DNA from: Tubulanus polymorphus
Lineage: Eukaryota; Nemertea; Palaeonemertea; Tubulaniformes; Tubulanidae
NCBI RefSeq assembly: GCF_964204645.1
Contig: NC_134026.1
Span: 31,124,650-31,188,649 of the forward strand
Reading direction: 5' to 3'
Length of the DNA: 64,000 bases
Of the stretch, positions 45,301 through 57,944 are shown one piece after another; position 1 is the stretch's first letter, and each line of letters opens with the position of its first letter. Position numbers and translations under genes: made by a program. The notes under the pieces are model-generated. The model searched no databases, was not told where the DNA came from, and worked only from the letters and a program-made list of their open reading frames with translations.

Positions 45301-48300
45301 ATTTTTGCTGTTAGTGATTAGGCCTTATGTTCTATTAATGCACACGCATGACTTAAATTGGTCATAATTTCCATTACTCAAAGAGGACATCACAAGTGAA
45401 CTGAATCGTAGGAAAATGTTGCGGGATAAAGAAACATGAAATGTCCAGTCTATTGAAGGACTTGTGTCTAGTATATTATCTCTTTCAGTGCCCATGTGTA
45501 ATAAGAGAAAAACCCTCAGAGTGCCCATCATTGTTACCTAAAAAGTAGGAAAATCAATAGAAACTTTGGAGCTCCGTAGAGTGAAAACTGTAAGAGATAA
45601 AGCTTTATGGTAATTGAAAAGTTTGTAGGGTATGAATGACCCTTGGATAATTTTGGTGGTAATTTTTCTTACTGAAAGTGACGTCCTATGCAAATGAGCT
45701 AATTTGCATGAATTATAATCGGTGACCTATTTATTTGATAACCCCCTAAATTTCATGTATCAAAATGAACAAATCTGGTATCTAGCCTCAGCTAAAAGCT
45801 GACAATGGAATATTCTATGTCTACGGTCACAAATATATATTTTATGGGTAATTATAATTAGTAAATGAGCTAATAATTAAATCACGTGACCTCCGGATAA
45901 GTACCCGCTACTTTCAAACGCAAAAAACTCAAATATTTTGAATAGCAACACCACAAAAACGCAGCATAAAAACTTACTAACATTTAATCAAGCCATCTAG
46001 CGGCAGGTTTCTCCGCTGAATTCTATGCGACTAAACTGCTATAAGAAATGTCGATGAAAGTCGACAGGGCACTGTACGACCAGAAATAATCTGTAGACGA
46101 AAGTCGACTGGGCACTGAAAAAGTTATAGAAGGAATTTGGGGATTCACTACATGGTCAGATTGTATACAATACAAAGAAATTGATCATTTTGACCGCTAT
46201 TAGGCTCAATAAATCTTTTCATCAATTGATTTTTGCAATTCTTAAAAACCGGTAACTGCCTAATTAGGTATGAAAATAAAGGTGCCAAACTGTAGCGGAT
46301 TAGGCGGAGTCTACTGCATAATGAATACCACTTTAAAATGGCTGTGCATGGAATTTTGTTGATCTGAATAAATCAATCGTTGGTGTAAGATGAATTATAC
46401 ATTCTAGGTAAGTTATGCAATGAATATGTGGAGTACCGATAGGCCTATTGCTGACAATGAATATTCTATTGGGAATAATGAATTACAGCCATTTGTGTTG
46501 ATAGCTAAATATTGTTCTTCAAAATGAATGTATTATATTTGTAGTGAGTGTTGTTTCTGAAGGTGCAGTAGTGGGCAGTGTTGTGTGAAATGGTTTTTAC
46601 TGGTTTTAGATTCAGCGAAGTGAAATTATTTATGTCGTTTTTCTGTTTTAATTCATGCTGTAAATAGTTTAAACAATAAAATATTAAAAAATCAGTCATA
46701 ATTTTATCTTCATTTTTGATAAAATATAATATGTTATACACACTTGCCTCATGTTCAGGGGAAATAAAATGCAAATTCTCCCACTTATCGTGGATGGAGT
46801 GTGGCCCTGTATGCAATCAAAAAGTGTTCTACAAAATGATTGAATAGATTTCTGAAGTGTGGACAAATTTTTCACTCATCCAATTGAAAAGTAATTACTG
46901 AATAAAAGGGATTATCGATCAATTTTTTGTTTACAGCGCGACATCTGTTTTAAATTAGATCTTTTATCGTTGCAAAGTTTCCATTTCAATTGGTTGACAA
47001 ATGAAAAGTTATCATGCGTGTTATTCCAAAGAGGTTCCCAGATTTTGAAAACAAGGGTCATGGGTAACAATTCCATTGATTATTCATTATAATGTATAGT
47101 TTTTGTCACCTGGAACCTGGTACGTCATCACCCCCAGACAAAAATCAAGTGTATTTTTGATTCATGATTTGCTACCAAAATTGATTGTCGGTAATTATAG
47201 GATGTAATTTATTACAATCAGTAGTTCCAGTAATGAATTAACAAAAGTGTTAGTCGCCAGCAACTAGCAAAGTACCCGTCCACATACAGCGTTGGTTCTG
47301 AAACATATAAGTATATAAGACATAAAAATACCATTATTAAAAATTGTATTGAAAGATTCAATTATCAGCCTCACTGATGATATACTGTCGACTTATCGTT
47401 ATTATGTAATGGATGATGCAAATTATGAGAGCGGTAAAAAGTGAAGTTACAACAGCGTTAGTCGTACAACCATATCGTACAACCAGTGACATGATCACTT
47501 CTCACAAAATAAGCTTACGATTGCTTCCAAACATTCAAATGACCCTTCTTACCCTACTTTGTTCGTTCTTCCATCACGTCACATTCACCTATTGGATAAC
47601 TGCATCATTTTATAGGTTAATATCTAGAAATACGATAATTATATGCGAGCATGTCATTTATGTGTAATATGCATGATCCTTAATGTTTTTTTTTTCATTC
47701 CAGATTTAGACATCATAGACTCTATCAACCACGACCAGTCTGAAGCAGCCCGCAGAGCACTTCAAGAATTTAAAGAAATTTATACAAGGTGTGTATCTCT
47801 CTGCGGGCCTAAGGAACCAACTCCTCCAGAAATCATTCCACCTTTTGAGTTGGTTCCTTTGCAGGAGGTGGACCCTGCTTCTCCCGTAAATGTGGAGCAG
47901 GAGGTCGCCCCTGCAGTGGTGACCCCGACAGAGGCGCCACAGCTTCAGACGCCTTCACTGCGTCGGTCGCCCCGTCGTAATACAAAAGAAATAGATTATA
48001 CAGAAGGTACGGGGCGTCCGAAATCAAAAAAAAAAGGCAAACGTGCAGCTCGTCCTCCCCCACTTCCGCAACCAAATTTTGAGGAGGAGAGCAGTGATGA
48101 GGAGGAATTCGCCACTCCTGGAGCGCCACCACCAGGGCCCGCAACACCACCACCTCGCGATGATATTAGACCACCACGACGACCACGACAACCACCTGCA
48201 ACTACTACTAATTCTACTACTACTACCACTACTACCACTACTAAGAAAAGACGACCACGACCACCTACTTCAACTGCGACTAGTACTACTACAACTTCGA

Positions 48301-48569
48301 CAACTAGATCAAATAATACAAGAAATAGAAAAAGAAGACTTGAAGATGAAGAAAGTGATGATGATTACGAAAATAATAATACGCCCGCCCAGGCATCGAC
48401 ATCGGGCGCTCCAGCGGGGCCACCACCTTCCCCCGCTGTCGAGCTCATCGCGCGCGGCCCTGGTTGGTCAAGAAACATCGAGTATAAAGATCCTATTAGA
48501 ATGCTCCGCGATGTTGAAGGGGCCTTTAAAGGAAAATATCAATTAGTAAAACGTCGGCGAACACAATAG
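42302..48569 (+). CDS. Hypothetical low-complexity, probably nuclear protein (321 aa)
   Basis: Model: 5' UTR exon at about 41536-41553; exon 42178-42401, whose 5' UTR is CAG/CAA-rich and whose coding part starts at 42302; and exon 47704-48569. The coding donor (TTTGATTTGA|GTAAGT) and acceptor (TTCCAG|ATTTAGAC) agree in phase and give 321 residues across a 5.3-kb intron. Residues 1-75 look helical and hydrophobic (SGLLKLVRAEVLTLDPETL, then SEAARRALQEFKEIYTRC). The middle is proline-rich with RRSPRRN and PKSKKKGKRA basic clusters, an acidic EEESSDEEE, and Thr/Ser/Arg runs. The C-terminus GWSRNIEYKDPIRMLRDVEG is the least repetitive. No known family recognised. Basic clusters suggest a nuclear location. 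An unseen intermediate exon is possible. Confidence 0.6.
42970..43325. repeat. Diverged tandem repeat in the 5.3-kb intron
   Basis: The words GTCAATAACTGGACTGCGGT and GTAGTCCATATTTTAGT alternate about eight times with a period near 38-60 bp. The copies are irregular. No coding signal. Confidence 0.8.
43863..44103. repeat. 23-bp minisatellite, about 10 copies
   Basis: TACTCAGTATCCGGACCACA repeats every 23 bp with GACCAC/GATCAC variants. The resulting open frame is a repeat artefact. Confidence 0.93.
44183..44272 (-). pseudogene. tRNA-derived fragment (SINE head)
   Basis: On the minus strand TCTGGTCAGCTAGTAACGAC resembles an A-box and TGGGTTCGAATCCC is a perfect B-box. GTCAAGGGATTCG and CGAATCCCTTGAC are inverted copies of each other, so it may fold into a long hairpin. 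Not a canonical tRNA. Confidence 0.4.
44781..47700. other. Intron sequence with a diverged internal duplication
   Basis: Segments at about 44815-45005 and 46535-46640 share GTGTGAAATGGTTTTTAC and TGTCGTTTTTCTGTTT in the same order. On the minus strand both give open frames with the peptide VKTISH(D/N)T(V/A)H. A second small duplication, GAAAGTCGAC(A/T)GGGCACTG, is at about 46055-46120. No gene was recognised. Confidence 0.5.
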
Positions 48570-48771
48570 TATAATATCAGCCCCTTCACTCGCCATCACC
48601 CGGGCAACAACATCAGCCCATGCACGTCTGCAGATCGGCACTTCTTGAAACTCAGTTTTCCCTTCCTCCTTCGTCGATCTGCAGGTTGCGCAGTGTTAAA
48701 TATCTGTCAACACTCCTTGAACCAGTGGGCGTGCAGTCCTTCCTTATTTTTATTTGAAAAAAATATGAAAA

Positions 48772-48777
48772 AATAAA
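48772..48777 (+). terminator. Poly(A) signal of the 321-aa gene
   Basis: AATAAA lies about 200 nt after the stop, in an A-rich context. It is followed ten bases later by a UGUAAAUA site at 48787. If it is skipped, the 3' UTR would run into the tandem arrays downstream. Confidence 0.5.
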
Positions 48778-49009
48778 AACCAGCCTTGTAAATATGGATT
48801 TTATGGAGTTTTACGGTTAATCTCCAAAAAAATTTAAAAAGATAAAAATATAAAAAAATTCATAATCATTTCATCAATTTATTTATTTTTTGGATGAAAG
48901 GAAATTTTTATCCATCATCTCATTCATATACATTTTATATCATTTATTTATTTCTTTTTTTTTTGACTGTACGTCCCACTGTGTTCCACACCATTTTTGT
49001 TCCGACCCA

Positions 49010-49478
49010 TATTCATTAAGATTCATTGTGCTTCTCACAATGCTGAAGCATTTACCATCTTTGCTTCTACTTTGCAGTAGTAACCATCCATACCACCTGA
49101 TTGTGGAAGTAGCCTTCTTAGGAGTCATCTATCCTAATCCTATGGTCAGCCTTTTCAAATGTCTTTCGGGATATAGACCATCCTTGCTACTACTTCTATT
49201 ACAATACCTTATTATGAAGGTTCATTTTGCTTCTCATGATGCTGAAGCATTTACCATCTTTGCCACTACTTAGCAGCAGTAACCATCCATACCACCTGAT
49301 TGTGGAAGTAGCCTTCTTAGGAGTCATCAATTTTAATCCTATGGTCAGCCTTTTCAAATGTCTTTCGGGATATAGACCATCCTTGCTACTACTTCTATTA
49401 CAATACCTTATTATGAAGGTTCATTTTGCTTCTCATGATGCTGAAGCATTTACCATCCTTGTCACTACTTACTACTAT
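49010..49478. repeat. 199-bp tandem repeat, about 2.4 copies
   Basis: GCTGAAGCATTTACCATC starts at 49042, 49241 and 49440, exactly 199 bp apart. The units also share CATACCACCTGATTGTGGAA. The open frames across it are repeat artefacts. Confidence 0.93.
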
Positions 49479-49559
49479 GGTCGGCCGTTGTAAATCTCTT
49501 TCGAGATATGCAGGGAATCAATTCCTACAATAACTCCTATGGAGTTTGAAAAAAGTGGA

Positions 49560-49745
49560 TTTTTCAAATCAAAAGGAACAGCTATGATTCACATAATGTG
49601 ATTCTTTATCGAACTTTATCGGAACATGGAGAAGGAATAGCTATGTTTCACACATAATGCGTTTCCTTATGAAGCTGAAAATAACGTGGAGAAGGAACAG
49701 CTATGTTTCACATAATGCGATTCCTTAGGAAACTACATTGAAACA
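49560..49745. repeat. About 65-bp degenerate tandem, three copies
   Basis: AAGGAACAGCTATGATTCAC and variants, each followed by ATAATGCGATTCCTTA, occur three times. Non-coding. Confidence 0.75.
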
Positions 49746-50384
49746 GATTGTTCAATGTTCCATGTTGCCCCCTCCCCCAAATACTATGACGTTTATACGT
49801 CAAGTGTAAAACCATTATATCGTTATTAACATATTCGTTTTTCTAATTACAGAATTAAAGATAAATTTAATATGACATGAAAACTTGAATGATTGAAATG
49901 TTAATATCTAATGCTCAACGACGGAGGGAAATCCTTCACATGTGATCGGAAGGATTTAAAATGTTTACTCATAAGGAAAAGGAATATATATTTATATACG
50001 TGAGATTGCCTGGATTAAAAATTGCACAAGAAAGGAAACCACAGCAAAGACTACGGTAATCAATTTCATTACATTTCTTGTGTGTGAAACCATCACCATC
50101 TGGATCGGTGATCAATGCATGAATTTATGAGTTCATAATTGAACATAGGATAGAATAGGAAAATGCAAAAATCTGCAAAAATGCATCGATTAAGAATCTC
50201 TGATAAAGAAAGTATAAAATAAAGATCTTGGATTGGAAAATTCGTTGTTATCACATCAGTGATCGGGTTTTACTGATTGATATTGATCTCTACTGATTCT
50301 AACGATCACCAGGATCAAGGGTTGAGAATTCAAAATTCTTGTTGATGATAAGTCTGCATCTCTTGTTGAGATCAATAAGGCATA

Positions 50385-50577
50385 TGAGAGAGGAGGTCTG
50401 ATATATGAGAGAAGAGGTTCAGGGAGGTATGAGAGAGGAGGTTCAGGGAATAAAGAGTTTATGGAGATATGATAGAGGAGTTTATGGAGATATGATAGAG
50501 GAGTTTATGGAGATATGAGAGAGGAGTTTAGGGAGATATGAGAGAGAGGAGTTTAGAGAGATATGATAGAGGAGATG
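50385..50577. repeat. Purine-rich short tandem repeat
   Basis: AGATATGAGAGAGGAGTTTA-type words repeat about eight times with a period of 23-25 bp. Strongly purine-rich on the + strand. Confidence 0.8.
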
Positions 50578-53030
50578 GTCTAAAAGGAAAATTGTTAAGT
50601 TAATAACAATCGAGCAACTCAGTAATAGACGCCACTCTGACATAAGTAACTCCTGGTCCTCGATTGGGATCTAGATTGCAGGAATTGCGTTTAGCAATTG
50701 AAATATGGTTGATAGAGCGTGGAATTGTTTCCATGTAGGCGAGCAATGCACTAAACACACGTCAGATTAAGGCTGTTGAGAGTGAATTATCAATAGATGT
50801 AAGAAATCTACGATGAAGTTAATTGCAAGAGGTCTATCATTCATATTGCAGTTAATCAGATCAGGTTCTCAGGTGCTTCCTTGGTCCCCAAAAATGGCAT
50901 AAGTTGTATTAAAGTATGCGATATATTCTACAAATTTATTACATGAAATGTGGCTACTTGTAGTTTCTCAGCCACTTGGTAATTATTGTTGTGAAGAGGT
51001 CACGAAATCCAGCATCATCAATAGATTTCTACTCACTGAGATCCAGTCAGACTGCACATGTTGAACAGTTTGTTGTATTTTTGTGGTACCAGTTATTTCA
51101 CTTGCCGAGAATGAACAAAATTCCTAAATTTTGAGTCCTTCAGTGCTGAAATTCCAATTTAATACAAATTTTGAGTTCTTGATCTTAACTTTCCAAAAAT
51201 TTGAACTTTTCCTATCCTAATTTGTCCAAAATTTCATACCAGTTCTCAAAATTATTTGCAGTTTTTGAATATCTGCGGAATATGATTAATTATTTTCCTG
51301 GTTTCGTTTTTACTATTGCCCAAAATCATACCTTATATGAATTATTATCACTTATTTGATTCTTTCACTGATTGATTACAGGTCTTTTGGGGTTTGGTTC
51401 AATATTGTGATTGATCAAGGTGATCCATCTAAAACTATTTCATCGGCATCAATTTTGAAATATTCATATCTGAAAACAATTTCATTGATACTTCTAAACT
51501 AGTAATTCTAAAAAAATTCTAAAAACAATTTTACACGTATCTTAAGACCATTCTAGAAACGATTTTAAATTATTTCAATTCTAATGTAAATATTTTATCT
51601 GAATTTTAATCTATTAAAGAAACTATTTTATATCTGAATTTTAAAATACCTATGATATCTAAAAACTATTTTATCTTAATTTTAATCTATTAAAGTAACT
51701 ATTTCATATCTGAATTTTGAAATACCTATGATATCTAAAAACTATTTTATCTGAATATTATACTATTTCATTTGTATATATTTTATCTCAAAGTATCTTT
51801 TTAAACTGTTTTATTCGTATATATTTTAAAAAATATTTCATTTGTATATATATTCTTTTAAAACATTGTTTTATTTGTATTTCAATACTAACTAAAAGAT
51901 CAATTTAATGAAATATTTTATATTTGACTATCACTGTGTATATTCGAACCCCAGTGATTTCATGAGAATGGAATAACTGAAGGTCCAGGTTTTATCACCG
52001 AATACTCTTTGACACAATTACGTGGTCCACAACACAGATATAAATAGTGGTTATATAAAAGGCCCATGTTGTATATAGTGCACGCATAAAGAGCTTTTAC
52101 TCGTAGTTGATATAGGCTTTGTAAATATGAAATGTGATTGAGAACTTTTTCTCATACTTTCTTTTCCTTTTTTCTTATAATTTTATTATCAATTTTCTAC
52201 CAACAACAGAAAATGCACTCATTTTCAGTCGGTGTTTCACAATAATGGAATGCAACAAATAAAAAAAAAAAGTGCAAGTGTATTTTTCATATGATATTTT
52301 CAGCATCTCGACGTATGAAATTGACGTAGATTATTGAAGCGTAGATTCAGAAAATCACTACTAGGTGGCGTGTCAGATTATTAGTTCAATGACATCAGAT
52401 AGATATAATAATACAACCACTTGTAGTACAAACAGTAACAACAAACTTTATTTTCCTGCACAATATACAAATCGTAGTAAAGTCCAATACTATCTTTGAA
52501 TTAGAACTTCCTCTAGCCTAAATGCTTGCAGTCATGTTATTATTTTTATTGGACATCATCTCAGTTTTTTAGTCTTTGAACGTAATGATAATCTATAGTA
52601 TTTTTGGAAATGATATAAAACAACGCTACTTTGATGTCATCATAACAAAATATGTCGCTGAAAACATCATATAGAAAATACACTCAGATTTTTTTATTTT
52701 ATTTATTTCGTTCCATACAAAACCGTACTCAGTTCCACAGTTTGATTTGGATACAAGAATTTAAATACATACAATTGCACAACTGTTGAACTGGGATTTG
52801 TTAAATTGTGAGCATGACGTTTATAATTAATCACTAGTGTGTTTCAAGTTAGCCTTAGTTTAGATTAGTTTGTTTTTGTTAAGTCATTTTATTAATTTTT
52901 TTGCGGTTTTAAATTTAATTTGTTCCAGTTGATTTAAGTCTAGTTTAGTTTAAGTTTAAGTTTGTTTAGGTCAAGTTGATTAAGTTGTAACTATTGATGT
53001 TAACTTAAAGTATGTATAAACCTCTGATAA
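50578..53030. other. AT-rich DNA without genes
   Basis: Contains diffuse repeats of ATATCTGAATTTTGAAATAC (51600-51740), two TGTATATA sites (51773, 51843), one TGTAAATA (52120) and a short family B palindrome at about 52727-52790 (CAGTTCCACAGTTTG ... CAACTGTTGAACTGG). No splice-linked open frame is visible. Confidence 0.55.
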
Positions 53031-53139
53031 ACTGAGGGTCAATTTATCTTATGATAAGTTACACTCAGGTTATTAATCACTAATCCCTTTTGAGATCTCA
53101 TTATTTTATGCAGTTCAGAGATTTTCACTGAATAAAATA

Positions 53140-54012
53140 GTAACATCTTGGAATATGATGAACTGAGGGTCAATTCATCAATGATGAAATAACTCTCAGG
53201 ATCATCAATAAAACAATGAATGAAATGAGGGTAAATTCATCATTGTTGAAATCACTCTCAGGATCATCATTAAAACAATGAATGAACTGAGGGTAAATTC
53301 ATCATTGTTGAAATCACTCTCAGGATCATCATTAAAACAATGAATGAACTGAGGGTAAATTCATCATTGTTGAAATCACTCTCAGGATCATCATTAAAAC
53401 AATGAATGAACTGAGGGTAGGTAAATTCATCATTGTTGAAATCACTCTCAGGATCATCATTAAAACAATGAATGAACTGAGGGTGAATTCATCATTATTG
53501 AAATCACTCTCAGGATCATCATTAAAACAATGAATGAACTGAGGGTAAATTCATCATTGTTGAAATCACTCTCAGGATCATCATTAAAACAATGAATGAA
53601 CTGAGGGTAAATTCATCGTTGTTGAAACTACTCTCAGGATCATCATTAAAACAATGAATGAACTGAGGGTGAATTCATCATTATTGAAATCACTCTCAGG
53701 ATCATCATTAAAACAATGAATGAACTGAGGGTGAATTCATCATTATTGAAATCACTCTCAGGATCATCATTAAAACAATGAATGAACTGAGGGTAAATTC
53801 ATCATTGTTGAAACTACTCTCAGGATCATCATTAAAACAATGAATGAACTGAGGGTAAATTCATCATTGTTGAAACTACTCTCAGGATCATCATTAAAAC
53901 AATGAATGAACTGAGGGTAAATTCATCATTGTTGAAATCACTCTCAGGATCATCATTAAAACAATGAATGAACTGAGGGTAAATTCATCATTGTTGAAAT
54001 CACTCTCAGTTC
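53140..54012. repeat. 62-bp minisatellite, about 14 copies
   Basis: GGATCATCATTAAAACAATG starts about every 62 bp. Each unit contains CTGAGGGT and ACTCTCAG, which are near-complementary and could pair into a hairpin in RNA. Variants alternate (ATTGTTG/ATTATTG, ATCACT/ACTACT). Confidence 0.95.
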
Positions 54013-54764
54013 ATTGCAAATATTTTAGCGTTAACAGCAGTTTTAATTACCCCCTTGTTTTCTTGTTATTGATAGTTACATCAGAAGTTATAGAGTTTTT
54101 ATCTTTTTTTCACCGCTTTCAAGGTTCTCGTACACATTTCATGCAGCTTTTTCATTCAATATCAATATCATCTTCACTTGCCAGGTTTTAATTGTCGTCT
54201 GCCGAAGCTCATGCCAACATAAATCCTGGCTGCCAACTCTTCAGTGGTCTACTACATTGCTCAAGATTTCTTGGGTAGACAGGTTACCACTGAGCAGCCA
54301 CCAGTCTATGTATTAAGTCAATCAGATGCATTGTTTTTTCCCGATTCGCTACACACATGATTGACTAGATATAAAGACTGGTGGCCGCTTAGCAGCAACC
54401 TGTCGACCCGAGATAGCTTGGACAATGTAAGAGACCAATGAAGGGTTTGTGACTGGGGTTTGTGTAAGCGTGAGTGCCGGTGGGCGACAATAAAACCCTG
54501 GTGATTGGGGATGTATCGATGTACATATCAACACTCAAAAAGCCAAACATAATAGGCGGCATTATTATTGGGAGGTGCACCTGGCCTAATATACCGCGCG
54601 GTAAAAACCACTCTTTCTGTGGTTGTGTAGTACCAGTAATTGATGATCATCGAGTGAGTGATTGGCCTGGCCCAGTTATTCCATTCTGAAATCACTTGGG
54701 TTCCGATTATGATTGACAAATATAGAATATTTCATCAAATTGATCGACACATTTTATCCGTACT

Positions 54765-54858
54765 TGTACATATTGTAAATATGTAAATAGCTTTTTATTT
54801 GTATATATTATATTTCGTTTTAGATTTTTTTATTGATTTTGATTTCTACTTGTAAATA
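54765..54858 (+). promoter_or_regulatory. Cluster of five Pumilio-type sites
   Basis: UGUANAUA octamers at 54765 (C), 54774 (A), 54782 (A), 54800 (U) and 54851 (A), if transcribed as + strand RNA. The spacing of the first three is 8-9 nt. This consensus is well established for PUM/PUF proteins; binding here is inferred. Confidence 0.5.
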
Positions 54859-55391
54859 TTTTTTAGATATCTTTTTATAACTTTGGATTATCTCAAATAA
54901 TCTTAAAAGTTTTAAATTTTCTAAACTTCATAATATCTATACATCAAATCTATTTTAGTGCAATTTTTGATATACATTTAATCGATAATTAATATTTTTA
55001 ATTCTATTGAATAATTTCAATATTCAAAACAACAGAATGAATGCATTCAATCTTAGTTTGATCCGGATATCACTTGTTGCATCTATTGTTTTAACGAGAT
55101 TTTAACCTATAAGTTTGGAGCATTGATATTATTTCATTGCATTAGTCCCGCCTCCTCATTTATGGCTGATGGTTGATTTCAGATTTTCAGCTTCTGATAA
55201 CATTAATATTAATTCAATGCTACGTTATGTTTTGTTGTTTTATTTCTTACGAACGTTTTCAAAGATGACTTTTTGTCGAATTGATATTTGGTAGTGCAGA
55301 GGTTGAGATAATTATACAATTTTATAGAATTGTCTAAAATACTGTACCTAGTAACATATAAGTAGTATTGCTAGTGTACCTCTATTTTCAA

Positions 55392-55665
55392 GTTGTCCTG
55401 TGGTACGACGTTAAACTGCCTCATTTTAACAATACGTTTTATCAGTGATTTTTATCTATTTGTCCTGTGGTACGACGTTAAACTGCCTCATTTTAACAAT
55501 ACGTTTTGTCCATACATTTTATCAGTGATTTTTATCTATTTGTCCTGTGGTATGACGTTAAACTGCCTCATTTTAACAATACGTTTTATCCATACATTTT
55601 ATCAGTGATTTTTATCTATTTGTCCTGTGGTATGACGTTAAACTGCCTCTTTTTAACCGTTTTTA
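55392..55665. repeat. About 81-bp tandem repeat, four copies
   Basis: TGTCCTGTGGTACGACGTTA followed by AACTGCCTCATTTTAACAAT recurs four times. The first spacing is shorter. The frames crossing it are repeat artefacts. Confidence 0.9.
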
Positions 55666-55714
55666 TCCATATGTTTTATTGTTTTTACCCATATGTTTTA
55701 TTGTTTTTATCGCC

Positions 55715-56030
55715 CCTTCTTTTTCTACCTTTCTCTATCCTTTCCCTCTCTGTCTCTATCCTTTCCCTCCCTGTCTCTATCCTTTCCCTCTCTGTCTCTA
55801 TCCTTTCCCTCTCTCTCTCCCTAACCCACTAACTCTCTTCCTCTTTTTCTAACCCACTAACTCTCTCCCTCTTTCTCTAACCCACTAACTCTCTCTTCCT
55901 CTTTCTTTAACCCACTAACTCTCTCCTCTCTCTCCTTTCTTCCTCTCACCCCTCTCCTTCATCCTTCCTCCTCTCTCCCTCCTCTCTCTCTCCTCACTCT
56001 CCTCTCTCACTCTTTCGCTCTCTTTCTATC
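55715..56030. repeat. Long polypyrimidine (CT-rich) tract
   Basis: About 300 bp almost free of purines on the + strand, built of TCTCTATCCTTTCCCTC and CTAACCCACTAACTCTCTC units. Such a tract could bind PTB-like proteins in RNA or form unusual DNA structure; neither can be tested here. Confidence 0.9.
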
Positions 56031-56196
56031 TTGTAAATATTGTAAATTTGTAAATAGTAGTTTTTATTTCTCTTGTAAATATTGTAAATTTGTAAATAGT
56101 AGTTTTTATTTCTCTTGTAAATATTGTAAATTTGTAAATAGTAGTTTTTATTTCTCTTTTTAATTTTCTTGTAGATATTGTAAATTTGTAGATAGT
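56031..56196 (+). repeat. 42-bp tandem carrying eight Pumilio-type sites
   Basis: The unit CTTGTAAATATTGTAAATTT plus GTAAATAGTAGTTTTTATTTCT occurs about four times. TGTANATA octamers start at 56032, 56049, 56074, 56091, 56116, 56133, 56170 and 56187 (A in six, G in the last two). The octamer survives in the diverged last copy. Confidence 0.7.
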
Positions 56197-56339
56197 AGTT
56201 TGTTTTTTTCTTTTTTCATAATTATCATCGGATCTCACATTATATACAACAGAACAATACAACAGAATGAATGCATTCAATCTTGGTTTCAAACTATTAC
56301 TTTTCACTTTTCACATACATTCGTAGCATTGATACCATT

Positions 56340-56990
56340 ACGTTGCAGTTCACTCCATTTGTTGCAGCTATGAACAATCATCTAATTGATTGTGCATACT
56401 TTCCCTTCACTGGTTTGAAATATTGTTTCCCCTCACTGGCTGAATTTCACTTAATTGGTTGCAGCTATGAACAATCATCTCATTGATTGCGCATACTTCC
56501 CCCTCACTGGTTGCAGTTCACTCCATTTGTTGCAGCTATGAACAATCATCTAATTGATTGTGCATACTTTCCCTTCACTGGTTTGAAATATAGTTTCCCC
56601 TCACTGGCTGAATTTCACTTGATTGGTTGCAGCTATGAACAATCATCTCATTGATTGCGCATACTTCCCCCTCACTGGTTGCAGTTCACTCCATTTGTTG
56701 CAGCTATGAACAATCATCTCATTGATTGTGCATACTTTCCCTTCACTGGTTTGAAATATAGTTTCCCCTCACTGGCTGAATTTCACTTGATTGGTTGCAG
56801 CTATGAACAATCATCTCATTGATTGCGCATACTTCCCCCTCACTGGTTGCAGTTCACTCCATTTGTTGCAGCTATGAACAATCATCTCATTGATTGTGCA
56901 TACTTCCCCATCACTGGTTGCAGTTCACTCCATTGGTTGCAGCTATAAACAATCATTTCAATGATTGTGCATACTTCCCCTCACTGGTTG
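56340..56990. repeat. 168-bp tandem repeat, about 3.8 copies
   Basis: CAGTTCACTCCATTTGTTGC starts at 56346, 56514, 56682 and 56850. Each unit is itself a duplicated half containing CAGCTATGAACAATCATCTC and ATTGATTGYGCATAC. The end of the array is more diverged. Confidence 0.94.
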
Positions 56991-57944
56991 CAGTTTTCAG
57001 CTTTGGTTTGATGATGATAAATGCTGGTTTTATCATTGGCTCTACGCGAACAGTTATCAAAATGTTTGAAGCCTTTGCCAGACGTCGTGTGGGTTCGATG
57101 TCTCTAAGAAAAAGCTAAAAGGGTTTCGATTGGAATAAAGTTTGTTTCCTCCAGCAACAAACGTCCATAGTCTAGAATAAACTGATTTACGTTTGTAAAA
57201 AAGCTTTGATAGGTGTATGGCTACATTTCCTACAAGACTCCTCTCTCTCCTCTCTCATCACGAAATAAGTAAGACACAAATCTGAATACAATGAAAGTGT
57301 GTAAATTACTGCTAAATCAATTAGTGGTGATAAAAGTGCTACAAAACACTGAAAGTTGGTGTCTTGAAACAATAATACATGTAATGAAAAATTGATAGAT
57401 GTACTGATCTTGTGGTTTGTTCTACCTCCTTCCTCTGCTACGAGGTGATATATCGTGCCGTTTTTGTATACAATATAAAAATCATAGACATTTAAAATGT
57501 CGTGGTGGCATGGCTTCTCCTTTTGTTCTCTATAACTCCCGGTAATGGCCTTGCTATGACATCAAAGGAGTATCAAATACAGAAGATACTCCTTTCATCT
57601 CCTTTAAAAACGGCAAATACTGTTGTTTGCTACTACGGCAAGTACTGTTGTTTGCTACTGCATGTTGCTCATTCCACTCTGTTCTAAGGGTGATATTGAG
57701 TTTTGGAGTCTCTTCTCCTTCCCTTGCCTTCTTGAATTGTCAAATAGATGTGACTTACAATACTGATTACTTCCTTACTTGAAAACGACATGTTACTGAT
57801 GCTTGCTATCATTCAACTCTGTTTTGGTTGTGATATTGAGTTTTAAACGTTGTGTTAGGTGTACATGCCTCCTCTCCTCTCTCTCCTCTCTCATCAACAA
57901 TTAAATAAGACACTCATTGTTTGTATACATTTAGTTTTTTGCTG

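Noticed and set aside
47833-48546. Frames overlapping the second coding exon of the 321-residue gene, on both strands
   Set aside because: They arise from the same low-complexity triplet-rich DNA; only the chosen frame is phase-linked to the upstream exon.
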